Shown here piece after piece: positions 54,749 to 63,500 of a DNA stretch of 64,000 bases (its first letter is position 1; every line of letters starts with the position of its first letter). The stretch comes from Trueperella abortisuis (GTDB taxonomy: Bacteria; Actinomycetota; Actinomycetes; Actinomycetales; Actinomycetaceae), in the NCBI RefSeq assembly GCF_030811095.1, contig NZ_JAUSQL010000001.1, positions 310,001 to 374,000 of the forward strand. Reading direction: 5' to 3'. The notes beneath the pieces are model-generated. The model searched no databases. It was not told where the DNA came from and worked only from the letters and a program-made list of their open reading frames with translations. Position numbers and translations under genes: made by a program.

Positions 54749-56212
54749 AGCACTACGAAGAGCACTGCGCAAAAGCAGAACACACCATCCATCCTTGATT
54801 CATACTTCCGCCTGTCCGAGCGCGGATCCTCCGTGCGCAAGGAACTGCGCGGAGGCCTCGTGACATTCTTCGCGATGGCCTACATCCTCGTGCTGAACCC
54901 GATCATCCTCTCGGGACCGGACTCGACCGGCCAATTCCTCGGCGGCGGCAGCGAACCGAACCTCCCCGCGATTGCCGCGGGCACCGCGATCGTCGCGGGC
55001 GTCATGTCGATCCTCATGGGCGCGGTGGCGAACTTCCCGCTGGCACTTGCCGCCGGCCTTGGGCTGAACTCGATCGTGGCCTACACGATCGTCCAGCTGC
55101 CCGGCATGACGTGGGCTGACGGCATGGGCATCATCGTCATCGAAGGTATCGTCATCGTCCTACTGGTGCTGACCGGCCTGCGCGAGGCGATCTTCCGCGC
55201 CGTGCCCAACGTTTTGCGGACCGCGATCTCCGTGGGTATCGGCCTGTTCATCACGCTCATCGGCCTGATCAACTCCGGCATCGTCGGCACTGGCGCCACC
55301 CCGCTCGCCTTCGGCGTCCGCGGCTCAATCTCCACGTGGCCGCTCGTCGTGTTCGTCATCGGCCTGATCCTCACCCTGGCGCTCATGGTGCGAAAGGTGC
55401 AGGGCGCGATCCTGTGGGGCATCATCACCAGCACGATCCTCGCCGTCATCGTCGAGGCCATCGGCCACCTCGGCGCCAAGGGCGAGAACAACATCGGGGG
55501 CTGGGGCCTGACCATCCCCGCGCTCGACGGTTCGCCCGTCCAGGTGCCGAACTTCTCCACGCTCGGCCAGTTCTCCATCGTCGGCCCGTTCCAGAAGATC
55601 GGTGTGCTCGCCGTCGTCGTGCTGGCCTTCTCCGTCATGCTTGCCGACTTCTTCGACACCATGGGCACCATGGTCGCCGTCGCCTCCGAGGGCGACCTCC
55701 TGGATGAGGACGGCAACCCGCCGCACACCCAGCGCATCCTCCTCGTCGACTCCCTCGGCGCGATCGCCGGCGGCATGGGCGGCGTGTCCTCCAACACCTC
55801 GTTCGTGGAGTCGGCCACCGGCGTCGCCGACGGCGCCCGCACCGGCCTGTCGACCATCTTCACCGGCATCTTCTTCCTGCTGGCCACCTTCCTCGCCCCG
55901 CTGTTCGCGATGGTTCCCTCCGAGGCCGCTGCGCCCGCGCTCGTGGCGGTCGGCTTCCTCATGATGCAGCAGGTGGTGGAGATCAAGTGGTCCGACCTCG
56001 GTGTAGCGATTCCCGCCTTCGTCACCATCATCTTCATGCCGTTCGGCTACTCGATCACGGTGGGCATCGGCGTGGGCTTCATCGTGTACGTCATCATGCA
56101 GGCCGTGGTGGGCAAGGCCCGCAACGTGCACCCGCTCATGTACGCCACCGCAGTCACCTTCGTGATCTACTTCCTCCTGGATCCGATCAGTAAGGCGCTC
56201 GGCGTGGCCTAA
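54746..56212 (+). CDS. NCS2-family purine permease (AzgA/PbuG type)
   Basis: 488 residues, 12 or more membrane helices. RKELRGGLVTFFAMAYILVL (TM1 with the family start), GTAIVAGVMSILMGAVANFP, AAGLGLNSIVAYTIV with the substrate segment, MLADFFDTMGTMVAVASEGD with the conserved Asp/Thr and SNTSFVESATGVADGARTGL. The AzgA branch transports adenine, guanine or hypoxanthine with protons. GTG start without ribosome site. No purine riboswitch was found in the leader. Confidence 0.93.
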   Translation: MSTTKSTAQKQNTPSILDSYFRLSERGSSVRKELRGGLVTFFAMAYILVLNPIILSGPDSTGQFLGGGSEPNLPAIAAGTAIVAGVMSILMGAVANFPLALAAGLGLNSIVAYTIVQLPGMTWADGMGIIVIEGIVIVLLVLTGLREAIFRAVPNVLRTAISVGIGLFITLIGLINSGIVGTGATPLAFGVRGSISTWPLVVFVIGLILTLALMVRKVQGAILWGIITSTILAVIVEAIGHLGAKGENNIGGWGLTIPALDGSPVQVPNFSTLGQFSIVGPFQKIGVLAVVVLAFSVMLADFFDTMGTMVAVASEGDLLDEDGNPPHTQRILLVDSLGAIAGGMGGVSSNTSFVESATGVADGARTGLSTIFTGIFFLLATFLAPLFAMVPSEAAAPALVAVGFLMMQQVVEIKWSDLGVAIPAFVTIIFMPFGYSITVGIGVGFIVYVIMQAVVGKARNVHPLMYATAVTFVIYFLLDPISKALGVA

Positions 56213-56225
56213 GGCTGGCATAGAG

Positions 56226-56256
56226 GTGGGGCCCGGGGCAGACGCCCGGGCCCCAC
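56226..56256. terminator. Terminator after the purine permease
   Basis: Perfect 12-base arms GTGGGGCCCGGG (56226-56237) and complement (56245-56256), 7-base loop, then TCCTTT. Lies between convergent genes. Confidence 0.8.
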
Positions 56257-56360
56257 TCCTTTACCTAGGGGCTCCTCGGGCCGGGCCTGCCGGCGGGGTT
56301 CGGGCCGGGTAGCGGTGGTGCGCGGCGCGGCGCGCCGTGGCGCTATGCGGGGCGTGCCGG

Positions 56361-57464
56361 CTAGCGGCGGTGCTCCCCCTGGCCGATGATCTCGTCGATG
56401 AGGCCGAGCAGGCGGCGCACGTCCTCGACCTCGATCGCGGGGAACGTGGCGATGCGCAACTGGTTGCGCCCGAGCGAGCGGTAGGGCTCCACATCCAGGA
56501 CGCCAAACTCTCGCAGCCGGGCCGCTACGGCGGCGCCATCCACCCCCGCGCCATCGGCGAAGTCGATCGTACACACCACCGGTGAGCGGTAGGCGGGGGC
56601 GATGAACGGCGTGGCGAACGGGCGCGCCTCGGCCCACTCGTAGACCGCGTCGGAGCTGGCCCGGGACCGGGCCTCCATCGTGGCTAGCCCGCCGAGGTCA
56701 AGCATCCAGTGCACCTGCTCCTCGAGCATGAGGAGCGTGGCAATCGCCGGGGTGTTCAACGTCTGGGCTTTGCGCGAGTTGGTGACGGCGAGGCGCAGAT
56801 TAAGGAAGTCGGGCACCCAGCGCTCGGCGGTCAGGCGCTCGATCCGCTCTAGCGCGGCGGGGGAGGCGAGGGCCAGCCACAGGCCGCCGTCGGAGCCGAA
56901 GCACTTTTGCGGGGAGAAGTAGTAGAAATCGACGTCGGCGGGGTCAAAGACGATTCCGCCGGCGATGGAGGTGGCGTCAACCACGGTCAGCGCTCCGGTG
57001 TCCGGCGCGACCCGGCGCAGCGGCGTCGTGGCCCCGGTGGAGGTCTCGTTGTGGGCGTAGAGGTAGGTGTCGACGTCGGCGGGCTCGCACTCGACCATCT
57101 GGCCGGGTTCCACGCGGCGCACGTCCGGGGCGGACAGCCACGGGGCGCGCTCGACGGCGCGGGCGGCCTTCCCGGAGAATTCGCCGATGACGGCGGCCTG
57201 CGCGCGGTCCTCGACCAGGCAGAACGAGATGGCATCCCACAGTGCGGATGCGCCGCCGTTGCCGAGGATCACCTCGTATCCCTGTGGCAGGCGGAACAGC
57301 TCGCGCAGGCCCCACTGGATCGAGGCGACGACGTCCCGCACGCCCGACTTGCGATGAGACGTGCCCATCAGCTGGGAGCCGGAAATTGCCGCGAGCTGGG
57401 CGGGTCGGACTTTTGAGGGACCTGAACCGAAGCGGCCGTCGTCGGGCAGTAGTAACGCGCTCAT
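56361..57464 (-). CDS. serC: Phosphoserine transaminase (actinobacterial type)
   Basis: 367 residues, PLP fold type I. FGSGPSKVRPAQLAAISGSQ, LMGTSHRKSGVRDVV, GNGGASALWDAISFCL, AHNETSTGATTPLRR and the PLP Lys in FYYFSPQKCFGSDGGLWLA; C-terminal EPYRSLGRNQLRIATFPAIE. Converts phosphohydroxypyruvate to phosphoserine in serine synthesis. Divergent from the DtxR-family gene. Confidence 0.95.
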   Translation of the reverse strand: MSALLLPDDGRFGSGPSKVRPAQLAAISGSQLMGTSHRKSGVRDVVASIQWGLRELFRLPQGYEVILGNGGASALWDAISFCLVEDRAQAAVIGEFSGKAARAVERAPWLSAPDVRRVEPGQMVECEPADVDTYLYAHNETSTGATTPLRRVAPDTGALTVVDATSIAGGIVFDPADVDFYYFSPQKCFGSDGGLWLALASPAALERIERLTAERWVPDFLNLRLAVTNSRKAQTLNTPAIATLLMLEEQVHWMLDLGGLATMEARSRASSDAVYEWAEARPFATPFIAPAYRSPVVCTIDFADGAGVDGAAVAARLREFGVLDVEPYRSLGRNQLRIATFPAIEVEDVRRLLGLIDEIIGQGEHRR

Positions 57465-57572
57465 GGCCTGATCATCTCACGTGGGCACAGGGCGCGGGGG
57501 CATGTTTCGGCTAGTGAGCGCGAGGGGGTGCTTGCGGGTAGAATAATGGGACGAGCGAGTGAGGGGAACGAC

Positions 57573-58253
57573 GTGAGCCAGCTGATCGATACCACTGAGA
57601 TGTACTTAAAGACCATCTTCGAGCTCAACGAAGAGGACATCCCGGCGTTGCGCGCGCGCATCGTGGAGCGGCTGGGGCAGTCGGGGCCGACCGTGTCGGA
57701 GACGGTGAGCCGCATGGAGCGCTCCGGTCTGGTGGCGATGGGCCGCGGGCGCGAGATTGAGTTCACGGATGAGGGGCTCCACCACGCGATCCGCGTCATG
57801 CGTCGCCACAGGCTCGTAGAGCGGCTGTTGCAGGACATCATCAAGCTTGACTGGCCCCACCTTCACGACGAGGCGTGCCGCTGGGAGCACGTGGTGTCCG
57901 ACGACGTCGCGGAGCGGATCGACGCCCTCCTCGGCCACCCGCAGATGGACCCTTACGGCAATCCGATCCCGGCGGCGGGTGCCACGAGGATTTCGGATGT
58001 GCGCGAGTTCAACCTGGCCTCGGTGATGGAGGTTGAGCCAGGTGATGGTAGGGTGTACGTCGTTGACCGCTTGGCAGAATCGGTTCAGCTCGATCTCGAC
58101 ATTCTGTCGATGCTCGAGGACGAAGGGCTGACGCCGGGGGTAAAGATAACGGTGGACGTTATCGATCCCGACAGCGCGATCGTCGCCAAGAATGGCGATT
58201 CTGTGCGGCTTTCCGCCGATGTGGCGCGGGGAATCTTCCTTCGCACGGCTTAG
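57573..58253 (+). CDS. DtxR/IdeR-family metal-dependent regulator
   Basis: 226 residues from GTG 57573, behind GAGGGG, which gives the standard start SQLIDTTEMYLKTIFELNEE. HTH: ARIVERLGQSGPTVSETVSR; metal and dimer domain: HRLVERLLQDIIKLDWPHLH and DEACRWEHVVSDDVAERID with the Cys, Glu and His ligands; HPQMDPYGNPIP; C-terminal SH3-like domain from about 145. In Actinobacteria such regulators control iron uptake (DtxR/IdeR) or manganese. The Cys ligand in EACRWEH is typical of the iron sensors. Confidence 0.92.
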   Translation: MSQLIDTTEMYLKTIFELNEEDIPALRARIVERLGQSGPTVSETVSRMERSGLVAMGRGREIEFTDEGLHHAIRVMRRHRLVERLLQDIIKLDWPHLHDEACRWEHVVSDDVAERIDALLGHPQMDPYGNPIPAAGATRISDVREFNLASVMEVEPGDGRVYVVDRLAESVQLDLDILSMLEDEGLTPGVKITVDVIDPDSAIVAKNGDSVRLSADVARGIFLRTA

Positions 58254-58266
58254 TGACCTATCACAT

Positions 58267-58304
58267 CGTTATCAAATCGTGACAAAACGTTATTAGGTCG
58301 TTAT
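58267..58304 (+). promoter_or_regulatory. Helically phased CGTTAT-like repeats before the NlpC/P60 gene
   Basis: CGTTAT at 58267, 58288 and 58299 and CGTGAC at 58278, spaced 11, 10 and 11 bases. Such phased GTnAY direct repeats resemble MtrA-type sites found at actinobacterial peptidoglycan hydrolase genes. A hairpin GACGCACC/GGTGCGTC (58317-58336) follows in the leader. Confidence 0.45.
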
Positions 58305-58370
58305 GCTGGAACCCGGGACGCACCACGCGGTGCGTCAAGAGTTTCGAATCAGCATTACGGAGAGTTTTTT

Positions 58371-59105
58371 ATGGCGTCACGTCACGAAATGGTCGCACCT
58401 CGTGCGACGTTCTCGAAGTCGACCATGACGACGGTTGCGACTGCATCTGCGGCCGGTGCTCTGATGGGCCTCGGTGCGCCCATGGCTCTGGCGGACGGCA
58501 ACGGCACCGCGGCTGCGGCCCCGGCTGCTGCAGTCGCGCTGGCCACCCCGGCGGCCGCCACCAACACGGTCGCCACGGTCGACCTGGGCAACGTCTCGGC
58601 GGGCGAGTGGGAGATGGAGACCGTCGTCGTTGAGGCTGAGGCCGCTCCGGTTGCTCCCGCTGTCGAGGCCCCGGTCGCGCGGACCGCCCCCACGACCGAG
58701 GCGCGCGCCACCACGCAGCAGGCCACCCCGGCCGCTGAGGCTGAGGCCGCTCAGCCGGCCTACTCCGGTTCGTCGAGCTCGATCGCCGCCACCGCCCTCG
58801 CCTACCAGGGTGCCCCCTACCGCTGGGGCGGAACCACCCCGGCTGGTTGGGACTGCATCGGCTTCGTCCGCTACGTCTACGCCCAGCACGGCGTTTCCAT
58901 CGGCGGCTACACCACCTCCGTCCTGTCGGTCGGCCGCCAGGTTCCCTACTCGGAGGCTCGCGCGGGCGACATCCTTTACTGGCCCGGTCACGTGGCCATC
59001 TCGCTCGGTAACGGCATGAACATCGGCGCCTGGAACGAGTCGATCGGTACCACGACCGGCGCGGACTCCTACATCGGCGTCCCCACCGTCATCCGCGTCT
59101 TCTAG
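58371..59105 (+). CDS. Secreted NlpC/P60 peptidoglycan hydrolase
   Basis: 244 residues; GGAGAG lies upstream of the ATG. Long basic signal region (MVAPRATFSKSTMTTVATAS, then AAGALMGLGAPMALA), an Ala/Pro/Glu-rich spacer (40-130), and the NlpC/P60 domain: IAATALAYQGAPYRWGGTTP, catalytic Cys in GWDCIGFVRYVYAQHG, His in ILYWPGHVAISLGNG and the final polar residue in NIGAWNES. Cleaves D-Glu-mDAP (or lysine) peptide bonds in the family. Followed by a terminator. Confidence 0.93.
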   Translation: MASRHEMVAPRATFSKSTMTTVATASAAGALMGLGAPMALADGNGTAAAAPAAAVALATPAAATNTVATVDLGNVSAGEWEMETVVVEAEAAPVAPAVEAPVARTAPTTEARATTQQATPAAEAEAAQPAYSGSSSSIAATALAYQGAPYRWGGTTPAGWDCIGFVRYVYAQHGVSIGGYTTSVLSVGRQVPYSEARAGDILYWPGHVAISLGNGMNIGAWNESIGTTTGADSYIGVPTVIRVF

Positions 59106-59150
59106 CGCGATTGGCGCGGGGTTTAGCCCCTAGCTAGATCTTTTCGAACT

Positions 59151-59172
59151 GGGACCCGCAAGGGTCCCTTTT
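59151..59172 (+). terminator. Terminator after the NlpC/P60 gene
   Basis: GGGACCC (59151-59157), loop GCAA, GGGTCCC (59162-59168), TTTT: a textbook intrinsic terminator. Confidence 0.85.
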
Positions 59173-59285
59173 CGTATGCCATTTTCGTGTGCCATTCCAA
59201 TCCTGCCGGCGAGGCGTCGATTTTGGATATCCTCTACCGCTGTGACCTCGACTTTGAGAGAATGGAGGTAACCGAGGAGGATGCA

Positions 59286-60227
59286 ATGGCGCATGAAAAC
59301 ATTGTTGTAGTTGGTATCGACGGGTCCGAGGCGGGTAACTCCGCTCTCGAGTGGGCGCTCGCCCAGGCGAGGGCTCGCGAGGCCCGATTGCATATCGTGT
59401 GCGGCTACGAGTTGCCATCTCAGTACATGTCGCCCGAGTTTCAGGTTTCCCAAGGCGGCGTCAACCACCTGTATGACTCCGCGCGCAATATCGTCAGTGA
59501 GGCGGTGGCCGCGGTGGAGGGCCAGGGCGTGGAGGTGACTTCCGCACTCGAGTTTGGTGATCCTACCGAGGTGCTGGTGGAGATCTCCAAGCGCGTGGCG
59601 CTCGTGGTGGTGGGCGGGCGCACCCAGCACACCGGCCGGCTTGCCGACCGCCTGCTGCGCACCGTCTCCTCCGCCGTTCCGGCCAACGCGTACTGTCCCA
59701 CCGTCGTCGTCCCCACGGATTCGCCCGCATCGCACGTCCCGATCGAGCGCGTGGTGTGCGGCGTGGATGGTTCAGAGCACGCGAAGATGGCGCTCCAGCG
59801 CGCCGTGTGGGAGGCCGACCGGTGGCGGGCCAAGCTGACAGCGCTGGTGGCGGTCAACCCGTCGGCGGTGGGCTGGGTTCCGGCCTACACCTTCCGCGAC
59901 GAGCACCTGGCCGAGATGGAGTCCGCCGTGGCGGAGCAGCTGGCCGAGGTGGACGAGGGGCGCGATATCGACGTCGAGATCAAGGCCGTCGAAGGTAGCC
60001 CGGCGCATATCCTTGCCCAGATGTCCGAGGAGTCCGACCTGGTGGTGCTTGGCACGCGCGGGCGCGGCGGCTTCACGGGCCTTCTGCTTGGTTCGACCTC
60101 CCAGACGCTGCTCGGCTACTCCGCCTGCCCCACCATGGTGGTGCCGCGCCGCGTCCGTAAGGACGACGACCACGGGCCGGGCCCGGTTCAGCTGGTTGAC
60201 GACGACGAACCCGGCATCAAGGGCTAG
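59286..60227 (+). CDS. Tandem universal stress protein
   Basis: 313 residues from ATG 59286 (GAGGAGG at 5 bases). Two UspA domains: first NIVVVGIDGSEAGNSALEWA with VVGGRTQHTGRLADRLLRTV, second ERVVCGVDGSEHAKMALQRA with VLGTRGRGGFTGLLLGSTSQ, the ATP-binding GxxG-9-GS pattern being better kept in the second. Acidic C-terminus. Tandem Usp proteins are frequent in Actinobacteria and linked to dormancy and stress. Confidence 0.95.
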   Translation: MAHENIVVVGIDGSEAGNSALEWALAQARAREARLHIVCGYELPSQYMSPEFQVSQGGVNHLYDSARNIVSEAVAAVEGQGVEVTSALEFGDPTEVLVEISKRVALVVVGGRTQHTGRLADRLLRTVSSAVPANAYCPTVVVPTDSPASHVPIERVVCGVDGSEHAKMALQRAVWEADRWRAKLTALVAVNPSAVGWVPAYTFRDEHLAEMESAVAEQLAEVDEGRDIDVEIKAVEGSPAHILAQMSEESDLVVLGTRGRGGFTGLLLGSTSQTLLGYSACPTMVVPRRVRKDDDHGPGPVQLVDDDEPGIKG

Positions 60228-60277
60228 CCGCACTTAGGCTGGCGCGCTCCATGCGGGTGTGGCGGCTGTGAGCGGTT

Positions 60278-60307
60278 GCGGGCGCGGGCCGCCTGGCCCG
60301 CGCCCGC
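60278..60307 (+). terminator. Terminator after the stress-protein gene
   Basis: Perfect 13-base arms GCGGGCGCGGGCC (60278-60290) and complement (60295-60307), four-base loop; no T tract. Confidence 0.7.
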
Positions 60308-60365
60308 CAGTTTCCGCCTCGCAGTTTTTCGCCCTTGGCTAGTTTCGGGTAGTCTTGCAGGGCAT

Positions 60366-60438
60366 GCCCTCGTAGCTCAGTGGATAGAGCACGGCTCTCC
60401 TAAAGCCGGTGTCGTAGGTTCGATTCCTATCGGGGGCA
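60366..60438 (+). tRNA. tRNA-Arg (anticodon CCT)
   Basis: 73 bases with complete arms: acceptor GCCCTCG with CGGGGGC (one G-T), D arm GTAGCTCAGTGGATAGAGC, anticodon loop CTCCTAA, T arm with GTTCGATTCC. CCA is not encoded. No integrated element is seen next to it. Confidence 0.95.
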
Positions 60439-60523
60439 CTTTTCTTGCAGGCGACCCAAACTGTCGCGCCGGGTCGCGGCGCGCGTCTGTCTGCTCGGGC
60501 GGCGTTCTCGGTACGGTAAGAAT

Positions 60524-63500
60524 GTGAGTCCTTTCTTTAAGCGTAAGAAGTCCGAGCCGACGGACACTGTGGCCGAATCGCCCGAGGTGGAGCCGGAGCC
60601 TGCACAGGTGGAGGCCGAGCCGTCGCAGGAGTCGGCACCCGAGTCGAGCGCCATTCCGACGCCGGAGCCGACACGCTCCCGCGAGGAACTCCTCGACGCC
60701 GCCTACAAGTCGTGGCACGCCGAGCTGGCCGCCCGCGCCCTCAAGGCCGACGAGGCGATGTCGGACGAGGCGAACGGGGTCATCGACCTCAGCCACCCGC
60801 ACCCCACGGGCGCGGTCTCCTTCGCTTCCGGCTCCCCGGTGCGCATCACCTCGCTCATCCGTGAAGATGTGGCGCAACGCGAGGCACTGGCCAACCTGCG
60901 CCGGCTTCAGGCCGCCACGCGGCGCATCGCCGAGGCCTATGGCCACGCGCCGGTCTCGCTATCGGTCGGCAGGCTGACGTGGTCCGAGCTCCCGCCCGCG
61001 CCCACCTCCGAGAAGCCCGAGCCCCCCACGAACATTGAGTTTTCCGAGCTCACGGGCGAGTTCATCGTTGACAACGACGGTTCGCTCGTGGCCGTCGACA
61101 CCGGCGGGCGCTCGCCCGCAACCTTCGGCGGCCACCCCGACGACGCCGACGCCGCGGCGAATCCCGAAGCGGCCGGGGAAAGCGCGCAGGCGGCGGAACC
61201 GGACGGTGCCGAGCCCGCCGGGGAGCCCGCGGTGGAAAGTGAGCCGCGCCAGGTCGTCGTCGTGAACGAGCCGGCGCTGTACCGTAGCGTGGCGATCGAG
61301 TTCGAGGAGGGCGACGCGACCGTCCGGCAGCTCAACCACACGACGATCAACCCGGCCTACACGCGCGCGCTACGCGAAAACGGTGCGACGGCCGAACAGC
61401 TAGCCGAGCTGACGGGTGCGGCCGCGGCGACGGATCTGGAGCGAGTCCTCGAGCTCATCGCCGGGTATGGAAAGACGTTCCTGCCCGGATTCGACTTCGA
61501 TCACGAGATGCTGCTGGGATGCTTCGAGCGTCCCGAACGGACGATGCTGGCCGACCTAGAGGCGATGGAGCCCTACATCCGCACCTCGGGGATCATGATG
61601 GCGCTCGCGGGTGACGAGGAGACGCGTCGGCTGTCGGCGGCGCCGCTCCCGCCGGGGGGCGAGGAGGATCGTGCCCCGGAGGTCGAGCGTGGGGCGGGCG
61701 ACCTGGACGTGGCAGAGTTGAACGTCGTGGAGGCGGTGGCCTCGGGTCGGTCGATCGTGGTCGATTGCCCCCCGGGTTCTCAGCGCGTCCAGACGGTGGC
61801 CTCCATCTGCGCGGACGCGGCGGCGTCGAAGCGCTCCGTGGTGGTCGTTCCATCGCGGCTGTCGTCGGGAAGGCAGCTGATCGCGCAGCTCGAACGGCTC
61901 GGGCTGGGCGACCTCGTGCTTGACTTCTCCGCGGTGGACAAGGTGCCTCAGCGCATCCGCACGGGATTGCGCCTGAAGACCCCGGAGCTGCCGACTGATG
62001 AAACGCTACAGTTGCGCGCCGAGTTGGTCTCCGCGCGTCGTCAGCTGGAGACGTTTGTGGGCGACCTGCACCGCGTGGACGAGGATTGGGGTGCGTCGAT
62101 CCACGGCTTGCTGGAGAAGCTGGCGGCCCTCATGGCAAGGCCGGACGCGCCCAAGACGCGCGTGCGGCTGGGGCAGACGGCCGTGGCGGCGATGAAGCGC
62201 GAGGGCATCGAGGCGATCACGGCAGACCTCGATCGTGCCGCCGAACTGGGCGCGTTCGATCCTGGGATCTCGCGGTCGGCGTGGGCTCATTCGACGATCT
62301 CGAACGCGGCAGACGGGCAGAGCGCCCTCGACGCCGTTCGGCGCCTAAATGACATCACGATCCCCGCGGTGATCAGCCAGTCTTCACGTTCGGCGGGCGA
62401 AACGTCGATGAAGCAGTCCAAGACGCTTGCCGAGTGGTTCGAGCAGATAGACGTGCTCGACGGCATCGCCGACTCCCTCGACACTTTCCTGCCGCTCGTG
62501 TTCGAGACCTCACCGATGAACTTCGTGATCGCAACGGCGCCGAAACAGTGGCGCGAAGCGCACGGGCATTCGATGAAGAGGTCCGACCGTCGGCGCTACC
62601 GCAAGCAGGCGCTCGACATGGTTCGGCCCGGGGAGTCCACGGCCAACCTGCACGAGGAGCTGATCAAGGTTCAGCAGCGCCGCGAAGTGTGGCGCCGCTA
62701 CAGCCCGGAGGGCGGCTGGCCTACCCTGCCCGACGGCTTGACCCAGATCCGCGCCACCCGTTCTGAAGTTCAGCGCGACCTGGAATCGTTGCAGTCCTTC
62801 CTGGGCGGCGAAGCGCTACTCGACATGGATTTTGACGCTCTGCAGGCGCGGCTCGCGGCGCTCGTCGCCGACGCCGGCCACATGGCCACGTTGCCCGAGC
62901 GTAACGCCACTCTAGCCTCGCTACGTGAGCGGGGGCTGGGGGAGTTCATCGAGGACATGGTCGATCGGCACGTGGATCCGAAGCGGATCCCGAGCGAGCT
63001 CGATCTGGCATACACAAGCGCCGTCTTTGATCAGATCATCCGCACGACGCCGACCGTGGCCAGCTTCGGCCCGGCCGACCTGAGCCAGCTCCTCGACCGT
63101 TTCCGCAGGCTCGACCGCGCACACACCAGTACCTTGTGGGGGCCGGTGCTACGCGCGGTGGTGAACAACGGGCGCGAGGCGATGCAGTCGCGCCGCCAGG
63201 ACACGCTACGCCTGGATGAGATCCTTGCCGAGCAGGGTTTGGCAGGCCTGCGGGATGCGATCGCGACCTACTCCCGGCTCGTGCAGAGCGCCCGGCCTGT
63301 GTGGGTGGTCCCGCCGAACGTGTTGGCCGAGTTCATCCCCCCGATGCCGTGGGCGGACCTCGTGCTTGTGGAGGCCACCGACGCGGTTGCGCCGTTGATC
63401 TCCCCGATGATGCGCGGACGTCAGGCAGTGCTGGTCGGCGATCTGCACCGGCCCGACGCCGTGGCGGTGCGGGTCTTCGGCGAGGTGCTACCCGTTGCCA

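Noticed and set aside
58254..58370. c-di-AMP (ydaO-type) riboswitch before the NlpC/P60 gene
   Set aside because: The leader is only 117 bases and lacks the conserved core; only a single hairpin is visible.
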